A stretch of 64,000 nt of DNA, from positions 1-64,000 of the forward strand of contig SVNR01000005.1 in assembly GCA_015066815.1 (NCBI GenBank). The letters run 5' to 3'. Origin of the DNA: Ruminococcus sp. (lineage in GTDB: Bacteria > Bacillota > Clostridia > Oscillospirales > Ruminococcaceae). The position numbers and the translations under genes were made by a program. Positions 28,876-42,442 of this stretch are shown here, piece after piece. Every line of letters begins with the position of its first letter. The first letter of the stretch is position 1. The notes under the pieces were generated by a model. The model did no database searches and was not told the DNA's origin. It worked only from the letters and a program-made list of their open reading frames with translations.

Positions 28876-31446
28876 TTAATCCTGAGCTTCGTCAGTGTCA
28901 TCGGGATCGGTTTCTTCTTCGATAACTTCGTTTTTTTCCTCTTCAGAAGCTCTCTGCTCTTCTGCAAGAACCTCCTCATCGGAAAGTGTTTCCACAGCCT
29001 CTATCTCTGCAGATTCGTCATGCTCTGCACGTGTAAACGTAACTACTCTGTCATCGCCTGTGACCCTCATTACCTTTACGCCTGTTGCATAACGTCCCAT
29101 TATCCTGATATCACTTGTTCTTATTCTGATAACTACACCATCAAGTGAGATAAGAATGATATCGTCTGTTTCATCAACGACCTTGATTCCGCATACATAT
29201 CCCTTTTCATCAGAAACCTTGTAGTTAAGCAGACCATATCCGCCTCTGTTCTGAATACGGTAGGATGAAAGCTCTGCTCTTCTTCCAAGACCCTTGTCTG
29301 ATACGGTGAGAACAGTAGCACCCTCACGGACTCTTGCTATTGAAACAACATAGTCACCCTCACGGAGCTTTATCGCCTTTACACCATGAGCCGCTCTTGA
29401 AAGCGGACGTACAGTAGTCTCATCTATGCGTATAGCAAAACCGTTTCTTGTTGCGATAAGAAGATGTGCGCTGCCGTCTGTCATACGTACTCCTGCTATC
29501 TCGTCGCCTTCATCAAGACCTATTGCAATAAGTCCGTTCTTGCGGACGTTCTTGTAAGCAGAAAGCTTCGTACGCTTTATCTTACCGTTCTTTGTAACGA
29601 GTATGAGGTATTTTCCTTCGTCAAAGTCCTCGGTCTTTATCATAGCCGCTATCTTTTCATCTTCCTGAAGAGGAAGAAGGTTTACAGCGTTAAGACCTCT
29701 TGAAGCCTTCGAGCCTTCAGGTATCTCATAGCACTTGAGCTTATACATGATTCCCTTTGTTGTGATAAAGAGGATATTGTCGTGTGTGGAGGCAACGAAC
29801 ATTTCGTTTACCACATCCTCCTCACGCTGTTTCATGCCTATGACGCCTTTTCCGCCGCGCTTCTGCGTCTTGTATGCGTCAAGTGCCATACGCTTGATAT
29901 ATCCTATGTTTGTATACGTAAGTACACAGTCCTCTACAGGGATAAGATCCTCGATATCAACTTCACCGCTGACGTTTTCTATCTTGGTTCTTCTCTCATC
30001 ACTGAATTTTTTTCTTATCTGTGCAAGCTCTGTCTTTATGATTTCCTTTACCTTGTACTCATCAGCAAGTATTGCTTCATACTCTGCTATCTTGATATTG
30101 AGAGCAGCCAGTTCATCAAGTATCTTCTGTCTTTCCATGTTGGAAAGCTGATAGAGCTGCATTTTTGCGATAGCCTCAGCCTGTATATCGGTAAGTCCGA
30201 ATCTTTCACAGAGTCTTTCTTTTATCTCTGTTATATTTTTCGAGCTGCGGCATATCCTGATAACCTCATCGATATTATCTGCTGCAATAACAAGACCTTC
30301 AAGTATATGAGCTCTTTCCTTCGCCTTACGAAGCTCAAAAAGAGTTCTCTTTGTAATAACCTCAACCTGGAACTCGATATATTTTTCAAGCATCTGCTTG
30401 AGAGTGAGTATCTTAGGCTCTCCGTTTACAAGAGCAAGCATAATTACGCCAACAGTATCCTGAAGCTGAGTATATGAGTAGAGCTTGTTGAGTATTATCT
30501 GAGGTACAGCGTCCTTCTTGAGCTCGATAACGATTCTCATACCTTCTCTGTCAGACTCATCCCTGATAGTGTGTATACCCTCAACTCTTTTTTCTTTTAC
30601 AAGGTTTGCTATGTTTTCGATAAGCCTTGCTTTGTTTACCATATAAGGAATCTCTGTTACTATGATACAGTTTCTTCCTTTTATCTCTTCTATGCTTGTT
30701 TCGGATCTTAGAGTTATTTTTCCGCGTCCTGTACTGTATGCAGCTCTCATTCCGGCACGGCCCATAATAACACCGCCGGTAGGGAAGTCAGGAGCCTTTA
30801 TGAATTCCATTATCTCATCAAGCGTACATTCAGGGTTATCTATAACAAGGTTTATACCGTCTATTACTTCTCCGAGATTGTGCGGAGGAATATTTGTAGC
30901 CATACCTACCGCAATACCTACAGAACCGTTTACGAGAAGATTCGGAAATCTTGAAGGAAGTACAACCGGTTCCTTAAGTCTGTCGTCGTAGTTTGACATG
31001 TAGGGGATAGTTTCCTTGTTGATATCTGTAAGCATTTCGACGGCCATTTTTGTCATCTTTGCTTCAGTATAACGGTAAGCAGCCGGAGGGTCTCCGTCTA
31101 CGCTACCGAAGTTTCCGTGACCGTCAACAAGAGGATACCTGAGTGAAAACTTCTGTGCCAGTCTTACGAGTGCGTCATATACTGACGAGTCACCATGAGG
31201 ATGATAACGACCAAGCACAGCACCGACTGTATCGGCACACTTTCTGTATGCCTTGTCAGGAGTAAGTCCGTTTTCATGAAGTGTATACAGGATTCTTCTG
31301 TGTACAGGCTTGAGTCCGTCTCTTACATCAGGCAGTGCACGTGAGACGATTACCGACATAGAATAGTCAAGGAATGATTTTTCCATTTCGTTTTCTATAT
31401 TTCTCGGAATAATCTTCGTGTTGGCATTTGCTAATTCAAAATCCAC
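28876..31446 (-). CDS. gyrA: DNA gyrase subunit A
   Basis: 856 aa; [49 protein letters not shown], acidic C-terminal tail. Confidence 0.98.
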   Translation of the reverse strand: MDFELANANTKIIPRNIENEMEKSFLDYSMSVIVSRALPDVRDGLKPVHRRILYTLHENGLTPDKAYRKCADTVGAVLGRYHPHGDSSVYDALVRLAQKFSLRYPLVDGHGNFGSVDGDPPAAYRYTEAKMTKMAVEMLTDINKETIPYMSNYDDRLKEPVVLPSRFPNLLVNGSVGIAVGMATNIPPHNLGEVIDGINLVIDNPECTLDEIMEFIKAPDFPTGGVIMGRAGMRAAYSTGRGKITLRSETSIEEIKGRNCIIVTEIPYMVNKARLIENIANLVKEKRVEGIHTIRDESDREGMRIVIELKKDAVPQIILNKLYSYTQLQDTVGVIMLALVNGEPKILTLKQMLEKYIEFQVEVITKRTLFELRKAKERAHILEGLVIAADNIDEVIRICRSSKNITEIKERLCERFGLTDIQAEAIAKMQLYQLSNMERQKILDELAALNIKIAEYEAILADEYKVKEIIKTELAQIRKKFSDERRTKIENVSGEVDIEDLIPVEDCVLTYTNIGYIKRMALDAYKTQKRGGKGVIGMKQREEDVVNEMFVASTHDNILFITTKGIMYKLKCYEIPEGSKASRGLNAVNLLPLQEDEKIAAMIKTEDFDEGKYLILVTKNGKIKRTKLSAYKNVRKNGLIAIGLDEGDEIAGVRMTDGSAHLLIATRNGFAIRIDETTVRPLSRAAHGVKAIKLREGDYVVSIARVREGATVLTVSDKGLGRRAELSSYRIQNRGGYGLLNYKVSDEKGYVCGIKVVDETDDIILISLDGVVIRIRTSDIRIMGRYATGVKVMRVTGDDRVVTFTRAEHDESAEIEAVETLSDEEVLAEEQRASEEEKNEVIEEETDPDDTDEAQD

Positions 31447-31452
31447 CTTTTA

Positions 31453-32094
31453 TCATTTCCTTTCCTCTATAAACTTAGCTTTTCTGAAGCTATCGGTCAG
31501 TATTTTTATTTCGTCGGCACTGAAAATATTTTTCGGTACAACGTAGAACATTCTCTTTACAAGATAGATGATATAATAATCCTTTTTTTCAAGTATCTTA
31601 ACATCATCGTTCACAAAGTCAATGACTGTTTTCACCGTTCCGGCAGGTACGTTTTCCTCTTCCTTATCGGCAAAAAAATCATCTTCCTCGTCTTTTTCCG
31701 GAACAGCATCTTCCGTCAGAGCTTCATCTGTATTTTCTTTGCTTTCAGAAGATATTTCGACAGTACTTATGCTCATACCGTTTTCAAAAAGACAAGCTAT
31801 GTACTTATCTCCCTGTATACCCTCTATTGAATTCATAAGGTTTTTGCGTATCATCAGTGTGTTCAGCCATATTCCGGCTATAAGAAAAACACATACGATT
31901 ATTATCATAACGCATATGGAATTTGAAGGGTCCTTGATAAGCGGAGGAATATAAGACGCTCCTATAAAACCGAAAGCCAGCGTCATCAGAATATTTTTCG
32001 GATATGCAAATTTTTTCTGAAAATCCTTAAAAGCATCTCCGAACATCTGAAGCGTTATGCTGTATTCTTTTGACAGTAATGTTTTTTCGTCCAT
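31453..32094 (-). CDS. YcxB-like membrane protein
   Basis: 213 aa; two TM segments and C-terminal YYIIYLVKRMFYVVPKNIFSADEIKILTDSFRK, typical of YcxB-like domains. Confidence 0.65.
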   Translation of the reverse strand: MDEKTLLSKEYSITLQMFGDAFKDFQKKFAYPKNILMTLAFGFIGASYIPPLIKDPSNSICVMIIIVCVFLIAGIWLNTLMIRKNLMNSIEGIQGDKYIACLFENGMSISTVEISSESKENTDEALTEDAVPEKDEEDDFFADKEEENVPAGTVKTVIDFVNDDVKILEKKDYYIIYLVKRMFYVVPKNIFSADEIKILTDSFRKAKFIEERK

Positions 32095-32120
32095 ATCTTT
32101 TTTTGGTGCTGTCAGGCAGA

Positions 32121-34103
<1,983 letters not shown>

Positions 34104-34358
34104 CTATATACTTGTTTTTGCCCGTTTCAGAAGCGTATCCGCCGATATCTGGGATATGTAGACGGTTTCTGCGTTCTTTTCATTGCAAACGATAAAGCTT
34201 TTCGGCATTTCAAACGACACGTTAACAACACTGTCGTCATCAGTTGCTCTTTTTAAAAACTGTCTTGTATCGTTTCCGAGCGAAGTATTTTCTATATCAA
34301 ATATTCCGATAATCCCTTTGTCGCTTATAGAAATTTCATTTCCGAGATGAATATACAT
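34104..34358 (-). CDS. RemB/YaaB-like DUF370 protein
   Basis: 84 aa; MYIHLGNEISISDKGIIGIFDIENTS..FIVCNEKNAETVYISQISADTLLKR between recF and gyrB, the same context as yaaB/remB in Bacillus. Confidence 0.8.
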   Translation of the reverse strand: MYIHLGNEISISDKGIIGIFDIENTSLGNDTRQFLKRATDDDSVVNVSFEMPKSFIVCNEKNAETVYISQISADTLLKRAKTSI

Positions 34359-34389
34359 AAAAAAATCCCTTTTTTCTTCAGAAAAAGCC

Positions 34390-35508
34390 TCAGTTTATCA
34401 GCTTTCCGCCATGCATTTCAAAAATATTGTCACACTGATGGATTATAGCCCTGTGATTGCAGGTAGTTATAAAAACCTGCATATCAGCTATAATACCACA
34501 GACAAATCTCTGTCTGTTCTCGTCAAGCTCTCCCATAACATCATCAAGCAGTATAACCGGAGACTCTTTTTTTTCATCGCTGTATATCTGTGCCTGAGCA
34601 AGTCTCATAACGAGTGCTGTGCTTTTTCGCTGTCCCTGTGAGCCATAGTCCTTTACGCTCAGATCGTTTATTTTCAGTAAAATATCGTCACGCCCAACTC
34701 CGGTATGTGTATAACCGAGCCTGAGATCATCCGGAATTCCTTTTTTAAGCTTGTTGTAGTAAAGCTCTGACATTGTGGTGTCAGGAGCATCTGGATAACT
34801 GTAGTCCTGCGGAAAAATATTTGACTGATACGAAACTGTAAGCAGTTCTTTTCCGTTGGCTATTTTACTGTATAATTCTTGACAATATCTGTTAAGCTTA
34901 ATCACATAATGATTTCTCATATACGAAATATACGAACCTGCAACTGCAAGCTGCCTGTCCCATATATCAAGCTCTTCTTCGTCTGCCTTACCCATGATGA
35001 TATTTTTTATAACGGCGTTCCGCTGGTTTATAAGCTGATCGTATTTTCTGATGTAGCTCATGGACTTCGGCTTAAGCTGAGAATAACACAGATCAACGAA
35101 GCTTCTTCTTTTTTCCGGAGTGCCCTTTATGAGCTCAGTATCCTCCGGAAGAAAGGCTATGCACTTGAAGTTTTCAAAAAGCCTGCTGCTGTTTTTCTGA
35201 ACCACGCCGTTAAGGGTTATAAGCTTGTTCTTCATGTTTTTACGGATCATACGGTAGCTTATTTCCTGAGTTCTCAGCTCATCTTCAAAAATTATCTTTA
35301 TGTCAAGCTCATCACCGTCAAAAGAAATATAATCCTTTTCCTTTGAACTGCGAAAGCTTCTGCAGCCTGTTGAGATCCATATTGCTTCCAGCAGATTTGT
35401 CTTGCCCTGTGCGTTATCTCCAAAAATAATATTAAAGGATTTTCCGGGCACAAGGTCAATGTCCTTAAGGTTTTTGAAGCCGTTTATAGTGATCCTTTTT
35501 ATATACAT
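34390..35508 (-). CDS. recF: DNA replication and repair protein RecF
   Basis: 372 aa; NGFKNLKDIDLVPGKSFNIIFGDNAQGKTNLLEAI, VILLDDVMGELDENRQ. Confidence 0.96.
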   Translation of the reverse strand: MYIKRITINGFKNLKDIDLVPGKSFNIIFGDNAQGKTNLLEAIWISTGCRSFRSSKEKDYISFDGDELDIKIIFEDELRTQEISYRMIRKNMKNKLITLNGVVQKNSSRLFENFKCIAFLPEDTELIKGTPEKRRSFVDLCYSQLKPKSMSYIRKYDQLINQRNAVIKNIIMGKADEEELDIWDRQLAVAGSYISYMRNHYVIKLNRYCQELYSKIANGKELLTVSYQSNIFPQDYSYPDAPDTTMSELYYNKLKKGIPDDLRLGYTHTGVGRDDILLKINDLSVKDYGSQGQRKSTALVMRLAQAQIYSDEKKESPVILLDDVMGELDENRQRFVCGIIADMQVFITTCNHRAIIHQCDNIFEMHGGKLIN

Positions 35509-35518
35509 ATCCGGCTTG

Positions 35519-35737
35519 TTAACGTACGTTTATGATGCAGCCTTCATATTCGACTGTATCACCGGGACGTACTTTTTTGCCTCTCATAGTACATACCTCT
35601 CCGTTATAAAGCACTTCGCCGTTCTGAACAGCTTCCTTTGCGATGCCTCCTGTTTCGGCAGCACCCGAAAACTTCAGAAGTGAATCAAGCTTTATGAACT
35701 CTGTGGTTATTTTTATGTCTATCGAATTTTTTTCCAT
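35519..35737 (-). CDS. S4-domain RNA-binding protein (YaaA-like)
   Basis: 72 aa; [51 protein letters not shown]; between dnaN and recF. Confidence 0.9.
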   Translation of the reverse strand: MEKNSIDIKITTEFIKLDSLLKFSGAAETGGIAKEAVQNGEVLYNGEVCTMRGKKVRPGDTVEYEGCIINVR

Positions 35738-35754
35738 TTTTTTGAACCTTCCTG

Positions 35755-36918
35755 TTAATTCTTGAGCTGTATCGGCATGAGAAGATATATGAAGCTCTCG
35801 CCGACAGTCGGGATGATTTTTACAGGTCTGTTAGGAGCAGTAAGCTGGATTTTTATTTTGTCCGTTTCGCACGCCTTCAGCGCATCAAGCAAAAACTTGT
35901 TGTTGAAGCCTATCTCTATTGACGGGCCGTTAACCTCTGCAGGGATAGAATCGTTTAATTTTCCGATGTTGGTTTTGCAGTCTATTCTGAGTATTCCGCC
36001 GTCAAAAATACATCTTACCGGACGCTTGTTCTTTTCGTTGATAAGAAGTGAACAGCGTTCAATACTATCAGAAAAGTCCTTTGTTTTAACAATAACTTCT
36101 GTTGTAAAGCTACTTGGAAGACTTGCTTTATAATTGTGAAATTCACCTTCAAGAAGTCTTGAAACAACAATATATCCGGAAATCTCAAATATTATGTTCT
36201 TAGCACTTGTATATATTTTACAGGTTTCATCAGAAGTTGTTTTTGCATCGTTCTGTTCCTGTCCGGAGTCGTCAGAGGAAGACTTTGCCATATCACCCTT
36301 AGCAAGAAGTTTTGATATTTCGTTAAGAGTTTTTGAAGGAACAACAAAGCTTGTCTCTTCTGCTCCCGGCGCAGGTTCTGTTCTGACTGCGAGTCTGAAT
36401 CCGTCAATTGCTACCATACGGAAGATATTGTCATAAATATCAAAAAGCTCACCTGTCAGGATCGGCTTACTGTCGTTTATTGATACGGCGTGGTTTGTGT
36501 GCTCGATCATGTTTTTGAGGATATACTGAGGAATCTCGAAGTATTTTTCATTGTCAATAACAGGAAAAGCAGGGTATTCATCCGGAGGCATAGCAGAAAT
36601 ATCGTATGTTGTATCGTTGCCTGTAATGTTAACGTTCAGTTTTTCGTCAATAGTAACAGTAACTTCATCGGAAGACATTTTTCTGATGATTTCACTGAAC
36701 AGTCGTGAATTAATTACTAATTCACCTGAGCTTTCTGAGTTAACTTCCAGATTTGTGCGGATACCTAATTCAAGATCAAAGCCTGTAAGCTCGAGATTGT
36801 TTTCTGTCAGTTTAAGCTTCATTCCTTCAAGAGCTGCTATGTTGGATTTTGTAGCAACTGCTTTTGAGACATTTGTTATTGCGTCATGCAATCGGTTCTT
36901 ATTGCATATGAATTTCAT
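35755..36918 (-). CDS. dnaN: DNA polymerase III beta sliding clamp
   Basis: 387 aa; N-terminus [25 protein letters not shown]-terminus [12 protein letters not shown], adjacent to dnaA. Confidence 0.96.
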   Translation of the reverse strand: MKFICNKNRLHDAITNVSKAVATKSNIAALEGMKLKLTENNLELTGFDLELGIRTNLEVNSESSGELVINSRLFSEIIRKMSSDEVTVTIDEKLNVNITGNDTTYDISAMPPDEYPAFPVIDNEKYFEIPQYILKNMIEHTNHAVSINDSKPILTGELFDIYDNIFRMVAIDGFRLAVRTEPAPGAEETSFVVPSKTLNEISKLLAKGDMAKSSSDDSGQEQNDAKTTSDETCKIYTSAKNIIFEISGYIVVSRLLEGEFHNYKASLPSSFTTEVIVKTKDFSDSIERCSLLINEKNKRPVRCIFDGGILRIDCKTNIGKLNDSIPAEVNGPSIEIGFNNKFLLDALKACETDKIKIQLTAPNRPVKIIPTVGESFIYLLMPIQLKN

Positions 36919-37374
36919 TTTTTATAAACCGGACCTTTCTTTCAAAAATGAAGACGTTAACCTTCCGAAATAAATAATATAATTAATAAAAAAGTTAACA
37001 GTCGCAGTAGTAGGGGGTGTGGAGTTGTTGAAATGAACGTTAACCTCTGATGGATTCTTGTTTCTTTAATCAACAATGCTCCGTGGATTTTTTGTTTGGG
37101 ATTTTTGAAAACTTTTGTTGATGTTGAGAGCGTGGAATGTTGTGGAGTTGAATTGGAAAATTTGTTGAGAGTTTTCTTGAAAACATTGTTTTTACACAAT
37201 TGATTTTTCTGGTTTTTCTGTTAAAACCGTTGAGGGTCTGTTGGAAAGCTGTTAACATCCTTTCGAAGAAAAGCTTTAAGACAAGCTATTTTCTGAAGAA
37301 TGTTGTGTTTAAATTTTTAAACGGGTTTTCAACAGAGTGTTGAAATGTTTGTGGAGAAACTGTTGGCCGGATGT
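36919..37374. other. putative oriC segment (dnaA-dnaN intergenic region)
   Basis: Non-coding AT-rich gap between dnaN and dnaA with TGTGGAG/CGTGGAT-type sequences at 37018, 37082, 37141, 37350 (DnaA-box-like core TGTGGA). Confidence 0.55.
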
Positions 37375-38730
37375 TTATTTGCCTTTATCACGGATATTTT
37401 TTATGATGTCGTCAACTGTTTCCTTAAGGCTTACATCCTTTTTCAGATTGTGTTCTACGTTGTTTATTGCATATACTATAGTAGAATGATCTCTTCCGCC
37501 GAACTCTGTTCCTATTGCAACAAGGGACATCTGGGTTATCTCTCTTACTACGAAGATAGCTATTTTTCTTGCGTTTGATATCTGTGCTGCTCGCTTGTTG
37601 GAGCGTATGTCATCCGGAGTTACTCCGTATACGTTTGCTACTTCGGCGATTATTTTTTCAACAGTTATCGGGATCGGCTGATCGTCGTTGAGAATATCCC
37701 TGATAACGCTTTGTGCCATTGCCATTGTCGGAGGGCTTCCTGCGAGATGCTTTAACGCTTTGAGTTTTTTTACTGCGCCTTCGAGCTGACGGATGTTTGT
37801 TTTCAGTCTGTTTGCTATAAACTCTGAAACCTCGTCGGGGAGATTCAGGTTGAGAAGCTCTGCTTTTCTTCTTATTATTGCGATTCTTGTTTCAAAGTCC
37901 GGAGTGGATATATCAGCGATAAGTCCCCACTCAAACCTTGTTCTTATTCTGTCCTCGAGAGTTTTTATGTCCTTTGGCGGTTTATCTGATGTAAGAACTA
38001 TCTGTCTTCCGTCCTTGTGAAGCTCGTTGAAGGTGTGGAAAAACTCTTCCTGTGTACTTTCCTTGCCGGCTATGAACTGAACGTCGTCTACAAGAAGTAC
38101 GTCGGCGTTTCTGTATTTTTCGTGGAACGTCGTTGTTTCTTTTTTCATTTTTATGGCATCAATAAGCTCGTTGGAGAAGGTTTCTCCTGTTACATATATA
38201 ATGTTGATACCCGGACGTCTTTCTTTCATTTCGTTTGCTATAGCAGTAAGGAGATGGGTTTTTCCAAGTCCTGAAGGACCGTGTATGAAAAGCGGATTGT
38301 ATGTACTTCCGTTGTTGTCCTTTGCTACCGCTGTACATGCTGCATATGCAAATTCGTTGGATTTTCCTACTATAAAAGTATCAAAGGTATAGTCGTATTC
38401 TGCTCCCTCGAAGCTTTTTTCAAGCTGCTGGTGCTTTTCGTCTATTTCGTCCATATCTACCTTAGGGGCAGAATTCTGGTTGTCCTGTATTGTTACAACT
38501 ATCTCCGCATCTATTCCGGTTACTTCCTTAAAAGCTTCCTTGAAAAGCTTTTCGTAGTTGTTTAAGAATGTATCTTTCTGAAATTCGGTAGGGAAGAACA
38601 GGATTATCTGTTTTCCGTCAAAGCCTTTTGTTTGTATTGGCTTTATCCAGAGATTGTATGCCGTTTCCTGTACTCCGCCGGATTCTACGCAATGCTCTTT
38701 GACCTTGTCAAAAAGTTCTTCAAAGGACAT
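37375..38730 (-). CDS. dnaA: chromosomal replication initiator protein DnaA
   Basis: 451 aa; YTFDTFIVGKSNEFAYAA, NPLFIHGPSGLGKTHLL, GGRDHSTIVYAI. Confidence 0.98.
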   Translation of the reverse strand: MSFEELFDKVKEHCVESGGVQETAYNLWIKPIQTKGFDGKQIILFFPTEFQKDTFLNNYEKLFKEAFKEVTGIDAEIVVTIQDNQNSAPKVDMDEIDEKHQQLEKSFEGAEYDYTFDTFIVGKSNEFAYAACTAVAKDNNGSTYNPLFIHGPSGLGKTHLLTAIANEMKERRPGINIIYVTGETFSNELIDAIKMKKETTTFHEKYRNADVLLVDDVQFIAGKESTQEEFFHTFNELHKDGRQIVLTSDKPPKDIKTLEDRIRTRFEWGLIADISTPDFETRIAIIRRKAELLNLNLPDEVSEFIANRLKTNIRQLEGAVKKLKALKHLAGSPPTMAMAQSVIRDILNDDQPIPITVEKIIAEVANVYGVTPDDIRSNKRAAQISNARKIAIFVVREITQMSLVAIGTEFGGRDHSTIVYAINNVEHNLKKDVSLKETVDDIIKNIRDKGK

Positions 38731-39092
38731 ATTTTCTTCATCCTCCTGTAAAAATTAAGAATCTTTGGTTCTTTTGCTGTTGTTGTTTTAAAGCGACGTT
38801 AACTTCTGCCGCAATTGCAATTATCATTAATTATAGCATATTTTAAATTTTATTTCAAGTAAGATTTCACGCATCAGCTTCTATATTTTGAGAGTGGTTT
38901 TTATGCTTTATTGCTGTTTTGTTGTTTTTCAGAGGCTGTCTGATTGTCAGACACCGGGAAATATCAGCAGAGATGGGAGCGAATTTTTTTGTTAACCTTC
39001 TTTTGTTTTTATGCATTTGTGTTATATAGTATAGTTTTTGACCCTGTTAATTGTGGATTTGATAAATTAATTTTAAAATTTATTAAAAAGAC

Positions 39093-39122
39093 TTGACACA
39101 GACAATTGTATTGGGATATAAT
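39093..39122 (+). promoter_or_regulatory. sigma-A type promoter of rpmH
   Basis: TTGACA (39093-39098), 18 nt, TATAAT (39117-39122). Confidence 0.75.
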
Positions 39123-39281
39123 TTATTATTGCAGGGTTATGTTATTTATTCATTATTCATTTTATTTTCATGAATATGATGATAGGCTGCTTATTGTAGT
39201 TTTATTATTGAATAAAAACTGTAGGCTCTCTGTTAATGAGTGCCTTGAATATCTATCTATTAAAATCGGAGGTAATTAAAA

Positions 39282-39416
39282 ATGAAAAGAACTTATCAGC
39301 CAAAGAAGCTTCACAGAAAGAAGGAACATGGTTTCAGAAAGAGAATGTCTACACGCAACGGACGTAAGGTTCTCGCTCGCAGACGTTTAAAGGGCAGAGC
39401 AAGACTCTCTCACTGA
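39282..39416 (+). CDS. rpmH: 50S ribosomal protein L34
   Basis: [44 protein letters not shown] (44 aa), RBS aaatcggaggt; below the length cut-off of the ORF track. Confidence 0.98.
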   Translation: MKRTYQPKKLHRKKEHGFRKRMSTRNGRKVLARRRLKGRARLSH

Positions 39417-39430
39417 TTTTTTTGAATGAA

Positions 39431-39464
39431 GCTTGTCAGTGACGGAATTTCCGTTGCTGACAGC
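39431..39464 (+). terminator. hairpin after rpmH
   Basis: gcttgtcagtgacggaa-tttccgttgctgacagc; followed by A-tract rather than T-tract, so termination is uncertain. Confidence 0.4.
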
Positions 39465-39642
39465 AAAAAAATTTATCAGCCGGTATGCACGAAACTGACT
39501 GAGTTATCAGATGTGCAGGGCAATAAGAATAAAATTATTATAGTGAAGGTCAGTTTTTTTCTGGCGTTCAATATAATTATGTCAGGAAGACCACAATTAT
39601 TATTTTTTTGTGGTCTATTTAATTAAGAAAACAAATATTTAT

Positions 39643-40005
39643 ATGCTTTATACTGAGGTACTGAATAAAAACAAGGATTTTCTTAATCTGTACCGCAGAG
39701 GGAGATCGATAGTCTCAAGGACTGTCGTTATTTATTTCAGGAAAAACGGCCTCCCCTGTAACAGATTTGGCATAACTGCGGGAAAAAAAGTAGGAAACGC
39801 AGTTATGAGAAACCGTGCAAAACGAATAATAAGACAGGCTTATCGAGAAAATGAACTTTTGTTTCCGCTGGGAATCGATATTGTTTTCGTTGCCAGAAGG
39901 CAAGCTGCAGAGGTAAAGGAAGACAAGCTCAGTGAATATCTTAGAAAATATGCTGTTGAGGAGATCAATGCATATCTGGCTTCTTCGGAGGAAACAAAAA
40001 TATGA
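39643..40005 (+). CDS. rnpA: ribonuclease P protein component
   Basis: [60 protein letters not shown]. Confidence 0.95.
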   Translation: MLYTEVLNKNKDFLNLYRRGRSIVSRTVVIYFRKNGLPCNRFGITAGKKVGNAVMRNRAKRIIRQAYRENELLFPLGIDIVFVARRQAAEVKEDKLSEYLRKYAVEEINAYLASSEETKI

Positions 40006-40274
40006 AAGCTTTTATAAGAAGATTATATCTGTTTCCAGTAATACTTTACCGGAGATTTATTTCTCCTCTTAAACCACCCTGCTGCCGTTTTACTCCTACC
40101 TGCTCTGCTTATACTATAACGGCAATCGAAAGATTCGGTATAATAAAAGGAACTGTGCTTGCGCTATGGCGTATTCTCAGATGCAATCCGTTCTGCAAGG
40201 GCGGAATAGATCCTGTTCCTGAGAAATTCAGTTTCTTTGATGAAAAAAGAAAAAATGGAGGAGATAATACTTGA
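40002..40274 (+). CDS. yidD: membrane protein insertion efficiency factor YidD
   Basis: [58 protein letters not shown]. Confidence 0.96.
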   Translation: MKAFIRRLYLFPVILYRRFISPLKPPCCRFTPTCSAYTITAIERFGIIKGTVLALWRILRCNPFCKGGIDPVPEKFSFFDEKRKNGGDNT

Positions 40275-41443
40275 AGATTTTAGGTTATCCGCTTGGATTA
40301 ATAATGTATGGGATCTATTACTTCTGCAAAAGCTACGGATTATCACTTATCATATTTGCGATACTTACAAAAGCTCTGCTGCTTCCTCTCAATATAAAAA
40401 GCCAGCAAAGCGCTGCAAAAATGAGAGCGTTGAACCCTAAGCTTGAAAAAATAAGAAAAAGCTTTGCAAACAACCCTCAGCGAATGCAGGAGGAACAGAT
40501 GAAGCTTCAGGCAGAAGAGGGCGTAAGTCCTATGTCAGGATGTCTTCCTGCTCTTATCCAGTTCCCGATACTTTTCGGTATCGTTGACGTAGTTTACAAG
40601 CCGCTTACACATATTGTGAGAATAAGCAAGGATACCATCGATGCTGCTGTAAAGCTTATGGAAAAAATCCCGGGGATATCAAAAACTGATTTGTCAGTAA
40701 ACTACCGTGAGCTTACACTTCTGAAGTATGCCTCTGATCCTGAGTACACAAGTTATTTTTCTGATATGGGATCTGATTTCATGTCAAAAATAGCTGATTT
40801 TAACTCCAGCAACATGTTCTTAGGCTTTATAAACCTCGGAACAAAGGCAGATTTTCATCCGGAAAAATGGACAGCGGGAGCTATAGCTCTTATAATGATT
40901 CCGGTTCTTTCAGGTCTTGTGAATCTTTTATCAACTATTATTTCACAGATCCATCAGAAGAAAACAAATCCCGCTGCTGCAAGTATGGGAAGCATGAATC
41001 TCATGATATACGGTATGTCTGTATTTTACATCTGGGTTTCCTTCAGTATTCCTTCAGGTGCCGCTTTTTACTGGACAGTTTCAGGAATACTCGGACTTAT
41101 ACAGATGATAGTGTTCAACAAGTACTATACGCCGGAAAGATGTGAGGCTATTCTCGCAGCGGATAAGGAAAAGAACAAGAACAAAAAGCCGGACTTCATG
41201 CAGCGCCTTATGGCTCAGCAGCAGGAAATGCTGGCTCAGCAGAACGGACAGGGAGGCGCCGGAAAAAGAGGCGATCTTTCAAGATCCGAATATAACGAAA
41301 TAAACAGAAAAGCCATAAACCAGGCAAGAAAGATAATAGACGCAAAGTACACTGACGTTGGTGAGGACGACGATCTTCTCAACCTTGCAAGAAAACGTAT
41401 GGCTCAGAAATACGGCGATGATTTTGCCGAGGAAAATGATTAA
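40271..41443 (+). CDS. yidC: YidC/Oxa1 membrane insertase (TTG start)
   Basis: 390 aa; [59 protein letters not shown]. Confidence 0.95.
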   Translation: MKILGYPLGLIMYGIYYFCKSYGLSLIIFAILTKALLLPLNIKSQQSAAKMRALNPKLEKIRKSFANNPQRMQEEQMKLQAEEGVSPMSGCLPALIQFPILFGIVDVVYKPLTHIVRISKDTIDAAVKLMEKIPGISKTDLSVNYRELTLLKYASDPEYTSYFSDMGSDFMSKIADFNSSNMFLGFINLGTKADFHPEKWTAGAIALIMIPVLSGLVNLLSTIISQIHQKKTNPAAASMGSMNLMIYGMSVFYIWVSFSIPSGAAFYWTVSGILGLIQMIVFNKYYTPERCEAILAADKEKNKNKKPDFMQRLMAQQQEMLAQQNGQGGAGKRGDLSRSEYNEINRKAINQARKIIDAKYTDVGEDDDLLNLARKRMAQKYGDDFAEEND

Positions 41444-41482
41444 GGATTATTGTACTTTTACTAATAAAAAGGAGTGATTGGA

Positions 41483-42379
41483 ATGAAGAACATATTTGTC
41501 GGAAAAACAATTGATGAAGCTAAGATGAAAGCTTCTGAGGCGTTTGGGGTTCCTGTGGAGGATATCACCTTTACTGTACTTGAAGAACCTAAGAAGGGGC
41601 TTTTCGGACTTATAAAGAGTGAGGCTAAGATAGAAGCGGAGTATGTTTCAGGTGATACATCAGAAGAAGCTGTTTCAGATAATTACACTGCTGAAGTTCC
41701 TGAAGCGGATGCGTCAGGTACAGAAGAAGCCGGAGCTTCAAAGACTAAGTTTGAGGGAAACAAGGCTGAAGCTGCTGTAAATTATGTTTTCAACATCTTT
41801 GATAAGATGGGTGTAAAAGCAGAATATACTTTTGAAGAAGCTGAAGACGGAGTTATCATTAATCTCAACAGTGAGGATACAAGCTTTATAATAGGAAGAA
41901 GAGGAGAAAACCTCGACGCTTTACAGTATCTTGCATCAATGTTCTGCAACAGACTTGATGATGAATATTACAGAGTCGTTCTTGACAGCAACGGATACAG
42001 AGAAAAGAGGAAGAAGACTCTTGAGGATCTTGCAAAGAAGATCGCAAAGAACGTACTCAGATCGGGACGTTCAACAGTTCTTGAACCGATGAATCCATAT
42101 GAAAGAAGAATCATTCATTCAATGATCTCTGAGATCGAGGGTGTTTCTTCACGTTCTGTAGGTGAAGAGCCTTACAGAAAGATCATCATTTCATCACTCA
42201 ACAAAAAAGATAACAGACATGGCGGCAAAAAAGGCGATAAGCGCAGAGGTGACGGCAGAAGAAACAGAAACTTTGAGCCCAGATCCCTTGACCTTAAGAC
42301 AAGCTTTGAAAAGGACTACAAAAAGCCAAAGCCGGAGGATGACCTTAAGGCCGGTCTGTACGGAAAAATAGAAATATAA
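41483..42379 (+). CDS. jag: RNA-binding protein Jag/KhpB (Jag_N, KH, R3H)
   Basis: KNIFVGKTIDEAKMKASEAFGVPVEDITFTVLEEPKKGLFGLI; FIIGRRGENLDALQYLASMFCNR; MNPYERRIIHSMISEIEGVSSRSVGEEPYRKIII. Confidence 0.95.
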   Translation: MKNIFVGKTIDEAKMKASEAFGVPVEDITFTVLEEPKKGLFGLIKSEAKIEAEYVSGDTSEEAVSDNYTAEVPEADASGTEEAGASKTKFEGNKAEAAVNYVFNIFDKMGVKAEYTFEEAEDGVIINLNSEDTSFIIGRRGENLDALQYLASMFCNRLDDEYYRVVLDSNGYREKRKKTLEDLAKKIAKNVLRSGRSTVLEPMNPYERRIIHSMISEIEGVSSRSVGEEPYRKIIISSLNKKDNRHGGKKGDKRRGDGRRNRNFEPRSLDLKTSFEKDYKKPKPEDDLKAGLYGKIEI

Positions 42380-42442
42380 AAGAATCTTCCCCGGTGAACC
42401 TTTTTTTCATCGGGGAAATAATTTAGGTGGTGCTGAATATAT

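Noticed and set aside
29782-30477. Plus-strand 231-aa ORF
   Set aside because: Fully antisense to gyrA.
37070-37258. Short minus-strand ORFs (36957..37199, 37070..37258) in the dnaN-dnaA gap
   Set aside because: Low-complexity translations in the putative oriC region, no RBS support.
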